64,000 bases of DNA from Rhabditoides inermis (GCA_963966185.1 CAWZYM010000242.1:1146001-1210000); one strand, 5' to 3'. Shown: positions 49,300 to 61,538, counted from the stretch's first letter. Program-made: numbers and translations. The notes: a model not told the origin generated them from the letters alone.

Positions 49300-50600
49300 T
49301 CTCACATCAAGTAAAACACCCACTCCCAAACTCATGCTCAAATAAAACGGCAATTTATTAAGTTCGATGCTTTATACAAGTCTCTCACATTTACGAAGCG
49401 AAAAAAACTCATGATGACCGTTGTTGTTTCCGATTGAAACGAAAGAACGTAGTTGTTCATTTATTGCATAGTAAAAGTTGAATGATTACGTACAATCAAG
49501 ACATAATTTTAATAAGAATCAGCAGTTTATGTTCTTCAGTGCAAATGAGCTAACGCAAGAATGAGTTAAACCGATTTACTCAGTTGAGATGAAGGGTCAA
49601 GTGAGTTCGTTATATTCAGTTCAAAAAATGAGGTGACAGGATCTCTGTAAAGAGTTAGTTGATTGGAAACTATTTCAATCAACTATTAAGTTTCATCTCA
49701 CATTGCATAATGCGCGGGAAGCAGACGGTAGATAGAGGAGGAGGGAGGAGATCTCCCAAACGGGCGAATTCCATCGATCCGCTAGATTCCGGAAGGATGG
49801 GAGTAGGGGAGATCATGGCTGGAATAGAACGGTAAAAACATATATGAAAATCAACTTTATGAAGGATAACCAACATGGTTTATATGACAAATGTTTACAG
49901 ATTATACGAATATTGAGAAATCTGACAAATACGAATTACATTTGGCATAGCTTGTTCAATATCAGCACCGTCAGAACAGTTTCGAAACGATTTTGCAATC
50001 CTGAAAGAGTATTTCAACACTATACAGTAAACAGCTCCCTGTCATTTCTCAAACTCTTATCGAAACATTTAGCAATGATAAACAAAACATCGTATGAGTT
50101 CTCGTTGTTTAAATTTTTGCTACTCATTCCCAGGCGAAGTGTGTAGACATCTCAAAGTAGAAATCTCTCAATCTCAAAGTGGCTCGATTCCGTTCGGAGT
50201 ACATTTTTGCAAAACTAACCCAGCTCTCACATTTTTTTGTCACTATATGAATAAGGCGTCACAGTACAATGTACAAACTCAGACTCAGGACCGGAATTGG
50301 AAAGACTTCCGACGCCACCCAACCTCACCTCACTCTTCTAAACTTGTTGTCAATACTGTGACCAAAGACTGCGAAGTATAGTTCTAAAAATCAAGGAATG
50401 GGAATCTACTTGGCTGTATCCGAAAACACTTTTTTCGAGAAAAAAACAAATGCAATAAGAAGTTATGATTTTTTTTATTGAATGGGTGACGGCAATTCGT
50501 AATACTATTTTGCAATCACGTACGAGTTCTATTGACCCTCTGTAACAAATGCACTATCTATATCACCATTTTACAATAGCTTATCAAGCCATAACCCATA
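49300..50600. other. Intergenic region
   Basis: I see no supportable gene. TATTTTGCAATCACG near 50508 resembles the micropeptide promoter element but has no TATA box beside it. A dispersed motif shared with 22.4 kb lies near 50310. Confidence 0.5.
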
Positions 50601-50605
50601 AACTA

Positions 50606-50651
50606 CATATTTTGCAATATTCAACAGGAGACCGGGGCGACGAATATAAAA
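50606..50651 (+). promoter_or_regulatory. Promoter of member B: CATATTTTGCAATATT and TATA box
   Basis: The 16-base element ends about 23 bases before TATAAAA. Its TTGCAAT core resembles a C/EBP or bZIP half-palindrome. It is shared with members A, C and F. Confidence 0.6.
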
Positions 50652-50696
50652 CGATGTTTTGCTCGTATGATTTGACTTCTGTCGCTTCTGTCGACA

Positions 50697-51005
50697 ATGA
50701 ACTCTCACCAGCAAGACGGTGCTCCGCATCCAGAAACCAATGGATTGTGAGTTCCCTATAATTCGAGTTTCATTTCAATGTGTAATCATTACGAACTTCC
50801 TAGCTGGTCGTGGCACTGCGAACCTGGCACGTACACATTCCGAGGTGCGCTTCCGGAAGTGACTGAACGAGGGGACAATGACGTCACTCTGTCCACTGGG
50901 AACATCGACCTCAGTGTCAACCTCTGGAACTGCCGGGCTGCTCCCAGAGAGAAGAAGAACAATGGACAGACTCCACAAGAAAAGCAACCCAAAAAGCAAG
51001 AGTGA
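50697..51005 (+). CDS. 83-residue protein with the NTGNINIDICL-family core, member B
   Basis: Two exons (50697-50746 and 50804-51005, acceptor CCTAG) encode a hydrophilic start (MNSHQQDGAPHPETNG), a WSWHCEPGTYTF segment, and then NDVTLSTGNIDLSVNLWNC, which aligns with the core of the micropeptides (VxxNTGNINIDICL). A Lys/Gln-rich tail follows. CATATTTTGCAATATT lies at 50606-50621 and TATAAAA at 50645-50651, 46 bases before the ATG. No signal peptide is seen. It may be the ancestral or a fused, longer form of the family. I do not recognise a known domain. Confidence 0.65.
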
Positions 51006-51559
51006 TGAACACACATGTATTTATTGGTGGATACGTTGAATAAATGTGTGATTATCATTCCTAGAAGTTGTCACTCAAAAATGTAATCAATAAGATACGG
51101 CGCAACAGACAACATGCGACAATCGAACATGTTGCGAAAGAAAGAAAGAAACTACATCACTTGGTCTTGTTGGATACAACATAAATGTGAACACACACAT
51201 TGTGTTTATGTAAGTATGACACTAATTGTTTCATTGAAAGATGACAGATGAGATGGTGCAGGTCCTTGAGAGATGTTAACATTCTGTTTAATCATGTTTA
51301 AAAAATGTTAAAGATACACTGGCGACTTATTTCTGACTAGGAATGATCGAAAAAATCATATTATTCCAAATATCAATCGATTTGTGAGAAAGAACAACGA
51401 TTATCCGTTGCTTTCGAATGTTGCAACTCGCTGTTGCAACATTTTATTTCAATCTCAAAATTGGTCCCACCACGACTTCCATTCCGTTGAACTCTTCTAT
51501 ACTGCAGAACTAGCGATAGAACACATAATCTCAGACGAAAGAAGCTCGTTCACTTACTA

Positions 51560-51625
51560 TGTGGCTCAATGCGTGCGTGCGCCGTAGTGGCACAGACCTC
51601 GCCGGTTCGAGTCCTGTCTACGGCA
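51560..51625 (+). repeat. tRNA-derived SINE-like head
   Basis: TGGCTCAATGCG resembles an A box and GGTTCGAGTCC is a perfect B box about 40 bases downstream. GCCGTAG and CTACGGC could pair. The cloverleaf is incomplete, so this is a SINE or tRNA remnant, not a tRNA gene. Confidence 0.55.
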
Positions 51626-51899
51626 AATGTTTTGCATGAGTGGTAATGCGCGTTCAAGAGAGCTAGTTGCAGAATTAAGTCGCCACTGTTCCTTTAATTA
51701 AAAGTGTAGTGTGTAAAGTAAAAGTGAACGTAAACGTATCCCCCGATTACTCTGTGGAGAATGAAGACTATGGTACTACACCATAGCCATAGCCGAACGA
51801 TTTTTCAACAACAAATCTCGTTTATTCTCGCAGCAAACGGCAAACCATGCAGGTTACCTTCGCAGAAGACTGCGACTATTTTATCACCTTGGTACGGTC

Positions 51900-51990
51900 A
51901 AGCGCACGGGTTAGGGGGGATAGAACCCCCCTAACCCCGACCCACCGAGTGTAGCAGAGACATCGCTGACCACTACACTAAGTAATGCTG
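51900..51990 (-). repeat. tRNA-derived SINE-like repeat
   Basis: On the minus strand GTGTAGTGGTCAGCGATG resembles a tRNA D-arm region and is followed by GGTGGGTCGGGGTT. Almost the same words recur on the minus strand at about 56635-56690. Confidence 0.55.
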
Positions 51991-52203
51991 CGTCCGTCAC
52001 TATACACCGCGGCGGTAATGTGTAAAGTGAAGTGTTAATGTGCGTGTGTTGTGATAAAGGTCACTCTTCCACATCTGGCTTATATCTATATGAAATGAAT
52101 GTACAAACACATTGTTGTGTTGACATTCTCGACTCGCTCATGGTCACTATAAGATCATTTCGCAATATGATGAGAAGTGCTGTTTAGCATTTAGAATATT
52201 CTA

Positions 52204-52285
52204 CATTTCGCAATTGATAAAACGACCAAGCATATTTCGCAATGTCTTTTTGCTACGATTGATACCACATCTATCTATATAAAAG
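52204..52285 (+). promoter_or_regulatory. Promoter of micropeptide C: two TTTCGCAAT elements and TATA box
   Basis: CATTTCGCAATTG (52205) and CATATTTCGCAATG (52231) are followed by TATATAAAAG at 52276-52285. The string AATTGATAA next to the first element is also present in the promoter of member F. Confidence 0.7.
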
Positions 52286-52420
52286 AGCTACGTTACATCA
52301 GTTTTGTCAGTTCGGCGTTCAACGTCTGGATTCCCGGAAAACAGGTTGGATTAGATTAATACATGATTGTGTCTGTGTTCTTGCAGCAAGTACAAGAGTT
52401 GTACTATTTTCAGACTGACG

Positions 52421-52519
52421 ATGGGCATCGGAGACATTGTGAAAAGCGGAGGCGGGTCCGGAATAGTTAAGGTCAACACCGGAAACATCAACATCGACAT
52501 ATGCCTCATCAAGTTCTAG
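52421..52519 (+). CDS. Micropeptide of the NTGNINIDICL family, member C (32 aa)
   Basis: The ORF directly follows a TTTTCAG acceptor (ACTGACG then ATG). The peptide starts MGIGDIVKSGG and ends VNTGNINIDICLIKF before TAG. A noncoding first exon containing TCAGTTCGGCGTTCAACGTC precedes an intron beginning GTTGG; member F has the same arrangement (TCAGTTCGACGTCTG). There is no signal peptide. The pattern V-x-V-N-T-G-N-I-N-I-D-I-C-L-I suggests a beta hairpin with a turn at T-G-N and one conserved Cys. AATAAA follows about 30 bases after the stop. The peptide family is not one I know. Confidence 0.75.
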   Translation: MGIGDIVKSGGGSGIVKVNTGNINIDICLIKF

Positions 52520-52679
52520 CTATCTCCAACGCAATCGACAACTATTACGGAATAAAATGCGTTTTTAGTTTTGTATGTTCTAAGCGTCTTGCCTAACCCT
52601 CGCTCGCCTCTATCAACAGTTCAATACGCTTCTTTCGCTCCTTGAACTCTCGCATGATAATTCGTTTTGAATTTGTTTC

Positions 52680-52755
52680 GAGCGCGCCGTAGCGCTGTGG
52701 ATGTGCGCGCGACTCTCGATCAAAAGGTCGCGAGTTCGATGCCGCTCGCGAGCCG
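52680..52755 (+). repeat. tRNA-derived SINE-like head
   Basis: TAGCGCTGTGGATG fits an A box and GCGAGTTCGATGCC a B box, at the usual spacing. The downstream T-rich end near 52842 (TTTTTTTTCTTTTTTT) could be a Pol III terminator or SINE tail. Confidence 0.55.
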
Positions 52756-53071
52756 AAAGAAGTTCCGCTACCGCGGTGGGTTGGCGACCACCCTGACATG
52801 TTGTCAGCCGCTAGCCAGAAGACCACCATCATCGAGGATTCTTTTTTTTTCTTTTTTTATAGAACCATAACATCTAGTATTCTACTGCTGCCGCTCCATT
52901 GTCATTGTTCATAGGCATTATTCATGTGTGACGCATCCTTGTGGTGTAATACATTAAAATTATACATTTTCTGATAAAACGCTTGAGTTAGGCTTGATCA
53001 CAGGTGAGAGCATCGAGATGTGTGCGCAGGGAATGAGTAGTTGATAACAATTTATACAACGAGCACCCTGT

Positions 53072-54602
<1,531 letters not shown>

Positions 54603-55175
54603 ACTTGATAAAATAGATCATTAAGTACAAATAGTGGTAATTTGTGGTCAAATGGTGGTTCAAAATAAGTAGTGGTCAAAATGGTCAAATAGTGGTCAAA
54701 ATATTGATGATTTGTACAAAGGATTTCACAGCTTTTTCAAGCTGATACCATCATTGTAGCATGTTGAGAATAAGCACTGTGCAAACTCTAGGGACAAATG
54801 TATAATACGATACAAAATTCGGAATTCTAGCGAGTGTATATATTTGCCAACTGGCTGGATTAAAAAAAGCAATCTCGTAAGATAGCAGAGAGTGCGTGCG
54901 AGAGACAGGTGATATGATGACTAGAGCAAACTGCGAATCAGGACTGATAGCAAAAATGCTGACAACATGACTGATCGCTGATTGCATTGAAACCATTCCA
55001 TAACGCACAAGTGTGATTTAGCTTACTAAACAAAATTTAAAAAATACGGAACTTGCATACTAACAGTGAAGGATTGTACAAAATCAACGACAGTAGGTAT
55101 TGTTTATTACAGAAACAGAAGAAGCGATTCGGAATTCGGGCGTTCCTTCCCTGAGTTTTTTTTCTGGTTGAATTA

Positions 55176-55257
55176 GAACTTGATAGGCATATGTCGATAT
55201 TGATGTTTCCAGTGTTGATCACAAGGCCACCGCACTTGACAACGTCGATTACACTGA
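55176..55257 (-). pseudogene. Broken micropeptide copy, member D
   Basis: After a TTTCAG acceptor the minus strand reads VIDVVKCGG and LVINTGNINIDICL, clearly the family core. One base is missing just before the stop compared with member C, so the frame runs on into unrelated sequence. The position of the ATG is occupied by ATCGACG, so no normal start remains. It is arranged head-to-head with member E. Confidence 0.75.
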
Positions 55258-55712
55258 AACAGGTAAGAGATATGAACGAATGAACGGCGTGAAAGTATGT
55301 TTTCAAGATTGGGATAAAGTGAAACAAATGAAAGTGTGGTGAATGGTGACCACAGATTCTGTATGAACACTTACGAGTCGAGTGATAGTGTAGTTGTGGA
55401 GTTCACAAATAAATGATCTCAATCGCATTTCATAACGCCTATATTTCTCAATAGACACTGATCAAGCATTTATCATTGACATGTTTGTTGTATATTTTTC
55501 AATACTTCACAATATTTTCCAACATTTTTCAATACATAGACACTGATAACACATTTCATCAACCGGCTCTCATCTTTTATCTACAAATTCTTCACCATAT
55601 ATAAGAAACATCAGTTAAATATCTTACAACCTTAGTACCGGCGTTCCAGTCACAATAGGGGTGATGGGTTTTTTTCGGATCGTTGCATATATTTATGATA
55701 ATATTTTTCAGG

Positions 55713-55814
55713 ATGGATTCACTTTCTGACGTTGTGAAGGGATCTGGTGTGGTCACTATCAACACTGGAGACATCAACCTCGACATTTGCCTTCTCAAAT
55801 TGCTCAAAAAGTAG
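55713..55814 (+). CDS. Micropeptide of the NTGNINIDICL family, member E (33 aa)
   Basis: The ATG lies one base after a TTTTTCAG acceptor. The peptide starts MDSLSDVVKGSGVV and continues INTGDINLDICLLKLLKK. It has the family core with an extended basic end (LLKK), giving a net positive, amphipathic C-terminus. TATATAAG at 55598-55605 is a candidate TATA box; TATTTTTCAATA and CACAATATTTT strings upstream may be degenerate promoter elements. AATAAA follows near 55881. A near-identical but broken copy lies at 63058 (member G). Confidence 0.75.
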   Translation: MDSLSDVVKGSGVVTINTGDINLDICLLKLLKK

Positions 55815-57160
55815 CCGCTCACTGTCAACTAATCGTACATTCGTACAACAGTGCCGCTGTATCTGTACTATGTATTAATGTAATAAAATGTTGTAAGCTG
55901 TAACCTGGTGAATAGTTTAATGGGAAACGCTTATGACGTGTTGATCGGAAGAACGAAATAGCAATTATATCTCAAAAGTACTTGCGTAAGGAGAGTCACT
56001 TGCATAAAACGTTTACAAATACTAACACATACGCATACCTGCATTTCTCTCTCTCTCCTCTCTCTCTTTCTCTCTCTCTCCCTTTCTTTCCAATTTTGAT
56101 ATTAGTTATTTGTATTCTTATATTTTACTTCCACAGTCCGGTATGCTGTTAGTATTTGTTAACGTTTTATGTATGCGCTTTTGTTGAATTGGGTGATTGG
56201 GTCAAGGCAAAGTGACTTTCTTCACACAAGTACTTTTGAGAAATGATATATGTGCTTTTATTAAATTTCATAGAAATTTTTTCTCTTACTGATTGTCAAG
56301 CACTTTAGTTCATTATTATGCACATAACCATGATGAATGACTCAATTTGACGGGGTGGTAGCAAATCATTGAATATACTACATAATACAGGTCGGGTTTT
56401 TTCGTATGTGCAACCATGTTTTTCATGGTATTGTATAGAAACATTCTGAAACGACTCTTCTCTCTGTCTTTTCGTTTATCGCAGCGTAAGTGCATGTGTA
56501 TGTTCGTCTGGCTCTCTGCAAACAGCGCGCTCTCTCGCGCTCTCTCTCTCTAGCACCCGGCCTCCTGCCGGGAGAGAGCCAGCAGCCCGAGTGACTGAAA
56601 ACGACACCCTAAAACGCGCCCCGGAAACGCGCCCGATCGAACCCCGACCCACCGATCGCTGACCACTTCACTTCAGCCCTCTCCCGTCACTGCGGCTAAA
56701 TAGCCGTGTACTGAATGTTCTCGTCTCTTTGGGGACAATGTGAAGTGTGTTAATGCTTCAATGCTTCAATCATAGCACTCACCTCACCCAGCGCATTTTT
56801 CTGCATATTTTTGAGTAGTTTATTAGAGTTTTTGAATGTTGTATTCAATGAAACTATGTATGTTTAAATTTGTATGTGGGATACATAGTATGTGTCTTCA
56901 AATGGGGGAGAGTAACACAAACTCTTCTCTTACGGAAGTCCTTTTAAAAAATAATGATTGTACTTTTATTGGATTTCATATAAATCTATCTACATTAACA
57001 TGAACCACAAAACATTTTTTTAAAAGAAATCCAACAGTTCACCCACCTTGTTAAGCCCAGAATTGTATAAATTTTGCGAAAAAGAGTTTAGGTAATGCTG
57101 ATGGGAAAATTTACAATTCCAATGTCATTTCTATGTAAAATCGTATATTAAAAAAAGGTT
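55815..57160. other. Intergenic region with repeat remnants
   Basis: No gene is supportable. It contains CT tracts (56047-56090, 56525-56552), a small hairpin CCCGGC-ctcct-GCCGGG near 56557 and a SINE-like remnant. Confidence 0.55.
56630..56695 (-). repeat. tRNA-derived SINE-like repeat
   Basis: On the minus strand GTGAAGTGGTCAGCGATCGG is followed by GGTGGGTCGGGGTTCGATCG, with a clear B box. It is related to the copy at 51900-51990. Confidence 0.6.
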
Positions 57161-57164
57161 TGCC

Positions 57165-57245
57165 ACCAGCCGGAACCGAACTCGAGCCATGTGTTTCAAC
57201 GGGCGCAATCGCTAACCACAACACTACTGTGCGCACGGCAAGGCA
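57165..57245 (-). repeat. tRNA-derived SINE-like repeat
   Basis: On the minus strand GTTGTGGTTAGCGATTGCGC is followed by CTCGAGTTCGGTTCC, an A box and B box at tRNA spacing. The stems are too weak for a functional tRNA. Confidence 0.55.
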
Positions 57246-57559
57246 CGCGATCTGAACGATATCAGTGCAATCCACAGGCAGTGCGGAATGTGCACCTCCT
57301 GTCTGCTGGGGGCAGCCGGTGCGCGCCACCCCACCCCTTCCTAGAAAACCATCCGTAGACGGGGGATGGCCTGCCCCTCAGGGGGCGCGCGCGCGTAATT
57401 CGCTTCCTACAACAGCTAGCGTTACCAAAATAGAAACTTAACCTTTTTCTAACATCCTGATAACATCTATCAGCATCACATTGTTCTTCGCAAAGATTCT
57501 AAGGGACCTTTCGTTCAATCGCCTTTTGCCGATTCTGCGCGCGACTAGTCTTTAAACAA

Positions 57560-57581
57560 ACCAACCAGCGCTGCCGCGCTG
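57560..57581. repeat. Perfect hairpin beside a MITE
   Basis: AACCAGCGC and GCGCTGGTT flank TGCC. It borders the half MITE that follows. Confidence 0.75.
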
Positions 57582-57587
57582 GTTGTA

Positions 57588-57891
57588 ATAGAGGGTGCCT
57601 CAAACAGAGGCGAGCCTCTATCAACCCTCTAACAACCCTCTATCGCTCGGATTGTTATGGGAATTCGTTAGGGTCAAACGCTCCTGTTTGGGTCTATCGA
57701 TGCTATAGAGGCTCGAACACGCGAGTGGAAGACGAAACAGTGTGCTTTCACGGAAAGCGCATAGGTCCGAACATGCGTTAGGGTCTGCCGAGTAGCTAAG
57801 AACCCCCTAAAGCGTACCGCAAATCGCAAAGCGTATCGCATATCGGGAGTAGTTTTAAGGCAAATCGAAGTCGTTTGAAGTGACTGACCGC
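57588..57891. mobile_element. Half copy of a palindromic MITE, with a second element end
   Basis: 57588-57812 matches 60123-60347 almost base for base (GGGTCAAACGCTCC, GGGTCTATCGATGCTATAGA, GAGTAGCTAAGAACCCCC). Only one arm of the palindrome is present. To its right, AAGGCAAATCG to GACTGACCGC (57858-57891) is the inverted counterpart of 59914-59940, so two element types meet here. Confidence 0.8.
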
Positions 57892-57899
57892 TTCTTCAG

Positions 57900-57992
57900 G
57901 AGACGTTGCCTTCCTCCGTCTCCTCCATCCATCGGGTCATCGACGACAAGCTGCGGGGGCTGATGCAGGAGATGATCAAAGAGGCACCGTAG
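57900..57992 (+). CDS. Orphan terminal exon, gene unknown
   Basis: A CTTCTTCAG acceptor opens 31 codons beginning ETLPSSVSSIHRVIDDKL and ending with KEAP and TAG. The reading is hydrophilic and helical, like the end of a real protein. Its upstream exons are not visible, because a transposon end (GACTGACCGC) abuts the acceptor at 57891. It may be the end of a gene cut or displaced by the insertion. Confidence 0.35.
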   Translation, partial: ETLPSSVSSIHRVIDDKLRGLMQEMIKEAP

Positions 57993-58242
57993 ACAAACAC
58001 TCCACAAGACAAGTATTTTGTGAAACGCTTTGCTTGATTTTTTCAAATATAAATAAAATTTCATGCTCCATTTCAATGTGCAGATTTTTAAGACAGGACC
58101 AGTGGGGGCAAAGAGTGCTGTTTCAGATGAAGCACATGCGTATCAAGTTGTTTTTGCGATAATGTGTAGGCAAGTTCGACTTACTCGTGCTCATATTCAA
58201 TTTTGCAATACTCTCAGTTTTCCAATTGATAACACGATCGAA

Positions 58243-58299
58243 CATATTTTGCAATATCGTTTCGATACGATACGTTTGACAACTTTACCTCTATAAAAG
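58243..58299 (+). promoter_or_regulatory. Promoter of micropeptide F: CATATTTTGCAATATC and TATA box
   Basis: Two TTTTGCAAT elements (58201 and 58243) precede TATAAAAG at 58292-58299. Spacing and flanking words (AATTGATAA, GATACGATACG) match the promoter of member C. Confidence 0.7.
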
Positions 58300-58417
58300 A
58301 CTGGTTCACATCAGATTTCTCATTGTCAGTTCGACGTCTGTCTTCCCCGAAAAAAAGGTCGGTGTTTACTCAGTTATGTGTATGTGTTATTGAAAATAGA
58401 TTTTTTCCAGTCTAATC

Positions 58418-58504
58418 ATGGGCCTCGGTCTCGGCGACATTGTGAATGGAGTGGTCATCAACACCAAAGACGTCAACATCGACATATGTCTCATCCAGTT
58501 CTAG
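58418..58504 (+). CDS. Micropeptide of the NTGNINIDICL family, member F (28 aa)
   Basis: After TTTTTTCCAG and TCTAATC an ATG opens 28 residues: MGLGLGDIVNGVV, then INTKDVNIDICLIQF and TAG. It aligns with member C throughout, with the Gly-rich stretch shortened. The 5' region is also homologous: promoter element, TATA box, an untranslated exon with TCAGTTCGACGTCTG, and an intron directly before the ATG. AATAAA occurs at about 58542 and 58556. The promoter, leader and peptide were therefore duplicated as a unit. Confidence 0.75.
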   Translation: MGLGLGDIVNGVVINTKDVNIDICLIQF

Positions 58505-59629
58505 CTGTTCTCCATGATACAGTTCAGTAAACTACTCTGAAATAAAGTACTCTGGAATAAAATGAGTTTCTCATGATGAGACTTATTGAACTGTCCATTC
58601 TTTCTGAGTCTCATAAGGAGTTTATTCCGGGTCTGCCCACAGTCGCGTTCGCTGACACATTGTTGCACCTTATATGCACATCAAACCATATCATCAAAAA
58701 AAGTCGGTACTAAAAACACAAATACTTGGTTTCACATTGTATTTGCATCACACCTTCCACGCTCCACGACTCTGTGGTGCATGTTTTGTAGAGTACGAAA
58801 AATGAAAAAAGAACTCGAGATGTCCGACTCATCTTCGCCCACAACAGACCGACTTGACTCTCGGTGGTGGGACGCGTGCCGTCTCCCCCGAGTGATGTGT
58901 GGCGCAGTGCGTGCGAGTGGAATGATATGCTAATCCTGCTCTCTGATGAGAGACGGAGCGGAGAGTCACACGGCAATTCACAGTGAACAAAAAAAATTGA
59001 CGCGCGGCGCGTTCCGCGGCGGAATCATTTTTCTCAAATTGCCACACACTCTCGTTCACTCTCGTTTCTTTTGCACTCTCGCGCCGTCTGCCGTCTCTCT
59101 GATTGCATGATCTCTCGCGCACTCTCTGATGTCTCAATCAGTAGAATGAGTCTCGAAACGAAACCGCTCTAAAACGATTTGTCATCATGCAGCTTTTGTT
59201 AAGTTGTGAATTGCCGTGAGTCAGCTCTCGGCAATAGGAACAAGAGAAGCAGCCTGTTATGGCACCGCATTTCGAACAGCAAGGGAGGAAAGGAAAACTA
59301 TTGCTCTGACGCATGCTATCAGTTTTCACTCAGCAATACCACTACGGTCTTGCTGGCGAAGACATGTGCCGTCTGCTGTTCTCTGCCATGTCAACGGAGG
59401 ACCGACGGAGGGAGGAGGAGAGACTGATGGGTGAGGAAGTAAAGTAGCGGGCAGTCTCTTCCAAACCCCCTTCCAGACCGACTTCAAAACGCTTTCGTAA
59501 CACGACCAAGCAGCGTGTTTCGAAGATCTTTCGAAGGGCTTGTTTCGAAGAGACTGGCCACCTTTCCATGTCTTTCCATCGCTTCCACCTTCCATTTCTG
59601 CATTCTACCACGCTGCACTCACCCGAGAG

Positions 59630-59864
59630 ATGGCGGCTGTCGGTCTTCTCGTGCCATACACTCTCGACCAGGTGAGGCGCAGTAAAGAACAGTCAAGAAC
59701 ATACACGTTGTATAATTTCAATTGTTGTATGAGTATGATTTTTTGTAACTGCAATGACTGCATTGCAACTCATCCAGCTCCTGGTCTCGTACCGGCACTG
59801 TGCGCGCGTGTGTGCCTGTGTTCTCGTCACGTGCATAGCGGGCATCGCAGAGTTCTACATCCAG
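59630..59864 (+). CDS. 5' exons of an unrecognised small membrane-like protein (partial)
   Basis: Exon 59630-59671 reads MAAVGLLVPYTLDQ and a second exon, 59778-59864, continues LLVSYRHCARVCACVLVTCI and AEFYIQ. The combination looks like a short cytosolic end followed by a Cys-rich transmembrane helix. Good GT and AG sites border both. No following exon is clear: MITE sequence starts at 59914, and the next coding-like stretch is at about 60891-61015 (acceptor TTCCAG, ending MWGALNGHQ, AATAAA near 61045), but phases do not match. The gene may contain the MITE in an intron or be truncated. Confidence 0.35.
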
Positions 59865-59950
59865 GTCGGTTCCTCTCCTCCCCTCCCCTCTCCCTCCATT
59901 CCCCCTCTCAAGGCGCGGTCAGTCTCTTCAAGGCAAATCGCAAAAGGGGG

Positions 59951-60350
59951 TTCTTAGCTACTCGGTAGAGCCTAACGCTTGTTCGGACCTCTGCGCTCTC
60001 CGTGAAAGCACACTATTTCGTCTTCCACTCGCGTGTTCGAGCCTCTACAGCATCGATAGACCCAAACAGGAACCTTGATCGAAGCGCGTTCGAGGCTCGA
60101 TAGAGGGGTAATAGAAGGTTGATAGAGGGTGCCTCGAACAACGGCGAGCCTCTATCCATCTTCTAACAACCCTCTATCGCTCGGATTGTAATGGGGATTC
60201 GTTAGGGTCAAACGCTCCCGTTTGGGTCTATCGATGCTATAGAGGCTCGAACACGCGAGTGGAAGACGATGTAGTATGCTTTCACGGGGAGCGCAGAGAT
60301 CCGAACAAGCATTAGGGTCTACCGAGTAGCTAAGAACCCCCTTTATCTTC
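59951..60350. mobile_element. Palindromic MITE, about 400 bp
   Basis: AAAGGGGGTTCTTAGCTACTC at the left end is the reverse complement of the right end GAGTAGCTAAGAACCCCCTTT. The arms match as inverted repeats over about 170 bases (GTTCGGACCTCTGCGCTC, CTTCCACTCGCGTGTTCGAG, ATCGATAGACCCAAACAGG). A second copy of the right arm is at 57588-57812. GCGGTCAGTCTCTTCAAGGC at 59914 belongs to a different element end. Confidence 0.88.
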
Positions 60351-60431
60351 TACCAGTCACCATCTGAACAAATATTTCTCAATTTTTATTCGACAACATT
60401 CGATTGCAAAATCTCCATATTTTACAATGCT

Positions 60432-60486
60432 AGGTTTGTCAATGCTCAAATATTTCTTCATTTGCCACTGGAAGGTATAAATATGA
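60432..60486 (+). promoter_or_regulatory. Possible orphan micropeptide-type promoter
   Basis: CATATTTTACAATG-like sequence near 60416-60430 is followed by GGTATAAATATG near 60474. The arrangement resembles the micropeptide promoters, but no family core is found downstream; the next 120 bases end in an AATAAA. Confidence 0.3.
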
Positions 60487-61538
60487 TAATACTCAACTAA
60501 CCATCACACAACACTCTCGCGTCTCGCGTGATGTTTCACGTTTCCACGGAGTGATTGTGTCGTGAGTCGTGAGTGTATGTAAGTAGTGAATAAAGTCCTC
60601 TCCATTTCTTCAGCAGCACAACTTGTGCGCAAACACGTTACATCGGTTGTGGCACATAATTTAAACGATTTTCATCATCTCTAATGGACAGAGCATCGAT
60701 CACTCATTGCTTCAGTATCAGTACATTCCAAATTGCGCCGTTTAGACAGCCATGGCGCGCAAATGGTGCGAGTATCTTTTGAAATGGAGAAATGGCGGGA
60801 AGTGTGTCTTCTTCTCTTCTCACGTGTTACGTGTTGTTATGAAACCGTAGAAATTATTATTATTAGTGTCGCATTCCCCGTTCCAGTTCGAGCATCGTGG
60901 ATGGCGGCTGCTGTCAGCTGCCCCATGTTCCGCGACCTCGATCGATAACCGAATACATGTGGGGTGCGCTGAACGGACATCAATGAATGAAGGTCGATGC
61001 CTCCATCATTCACTCAACCTGTAACTCTGTAATTCATATGTACAAATAAAATAGTTGACCTGCCTTATATGTCTGTGTCAGACGTCTTTGTCAAACGAAA
61101 AAAAACACAACCAAAAGTACGCATACGTACTAAAACATTGATGAACAACACTAAGTCAGGGAGTAGCAGCTTCGTGTGACATTGAGCTAGGAGAGAGTGT
61201 GTGTACTATGCACAGAGAGTAATCTGGTTCCGACCCATACATTATTAATTGATGCTACAGAGTTGTGTGCTGTGTGAACCGCTTACCGGCTTTTATGAAT
61301 TATCTCCCATGCGGGCAGGAGAGAGAGAGAAAGAGAAGGAGAAAGAGAGAGAGAGAGAGAGAGAGACCAAAAACTGTTTCTGATTTTCGACACGTTTCAA
61401 TAGTCCATCACCAAAAACCCTAGATTGAAGAACACTCTTTTCCTGCAATCGGATGAGGTCGACGAAGCATTAGTTTATCACAGTTATCAGTGCGCAAACA
61501 TCGAAGTTATCATAAGTTAACACAAGTTAGGAGGACGT

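Noticed and set aside
49600..50400. Short ORFs in the interval after the UGT array
   Set aside because: No splice pattern, domain, promoter or family core; indistinguishable from chance.
51560..51625. Functional tRNA gene
   Set aside because: A and B boxes are present, but there is no complete cloverleaf or anticodon arm; treated as SINE-like.
60432..60600. Eighth micropeptide gene
   Set aside because: The promoter-like arrangement is present, but no ORF with the family core follows before the poly(A)-like signal.
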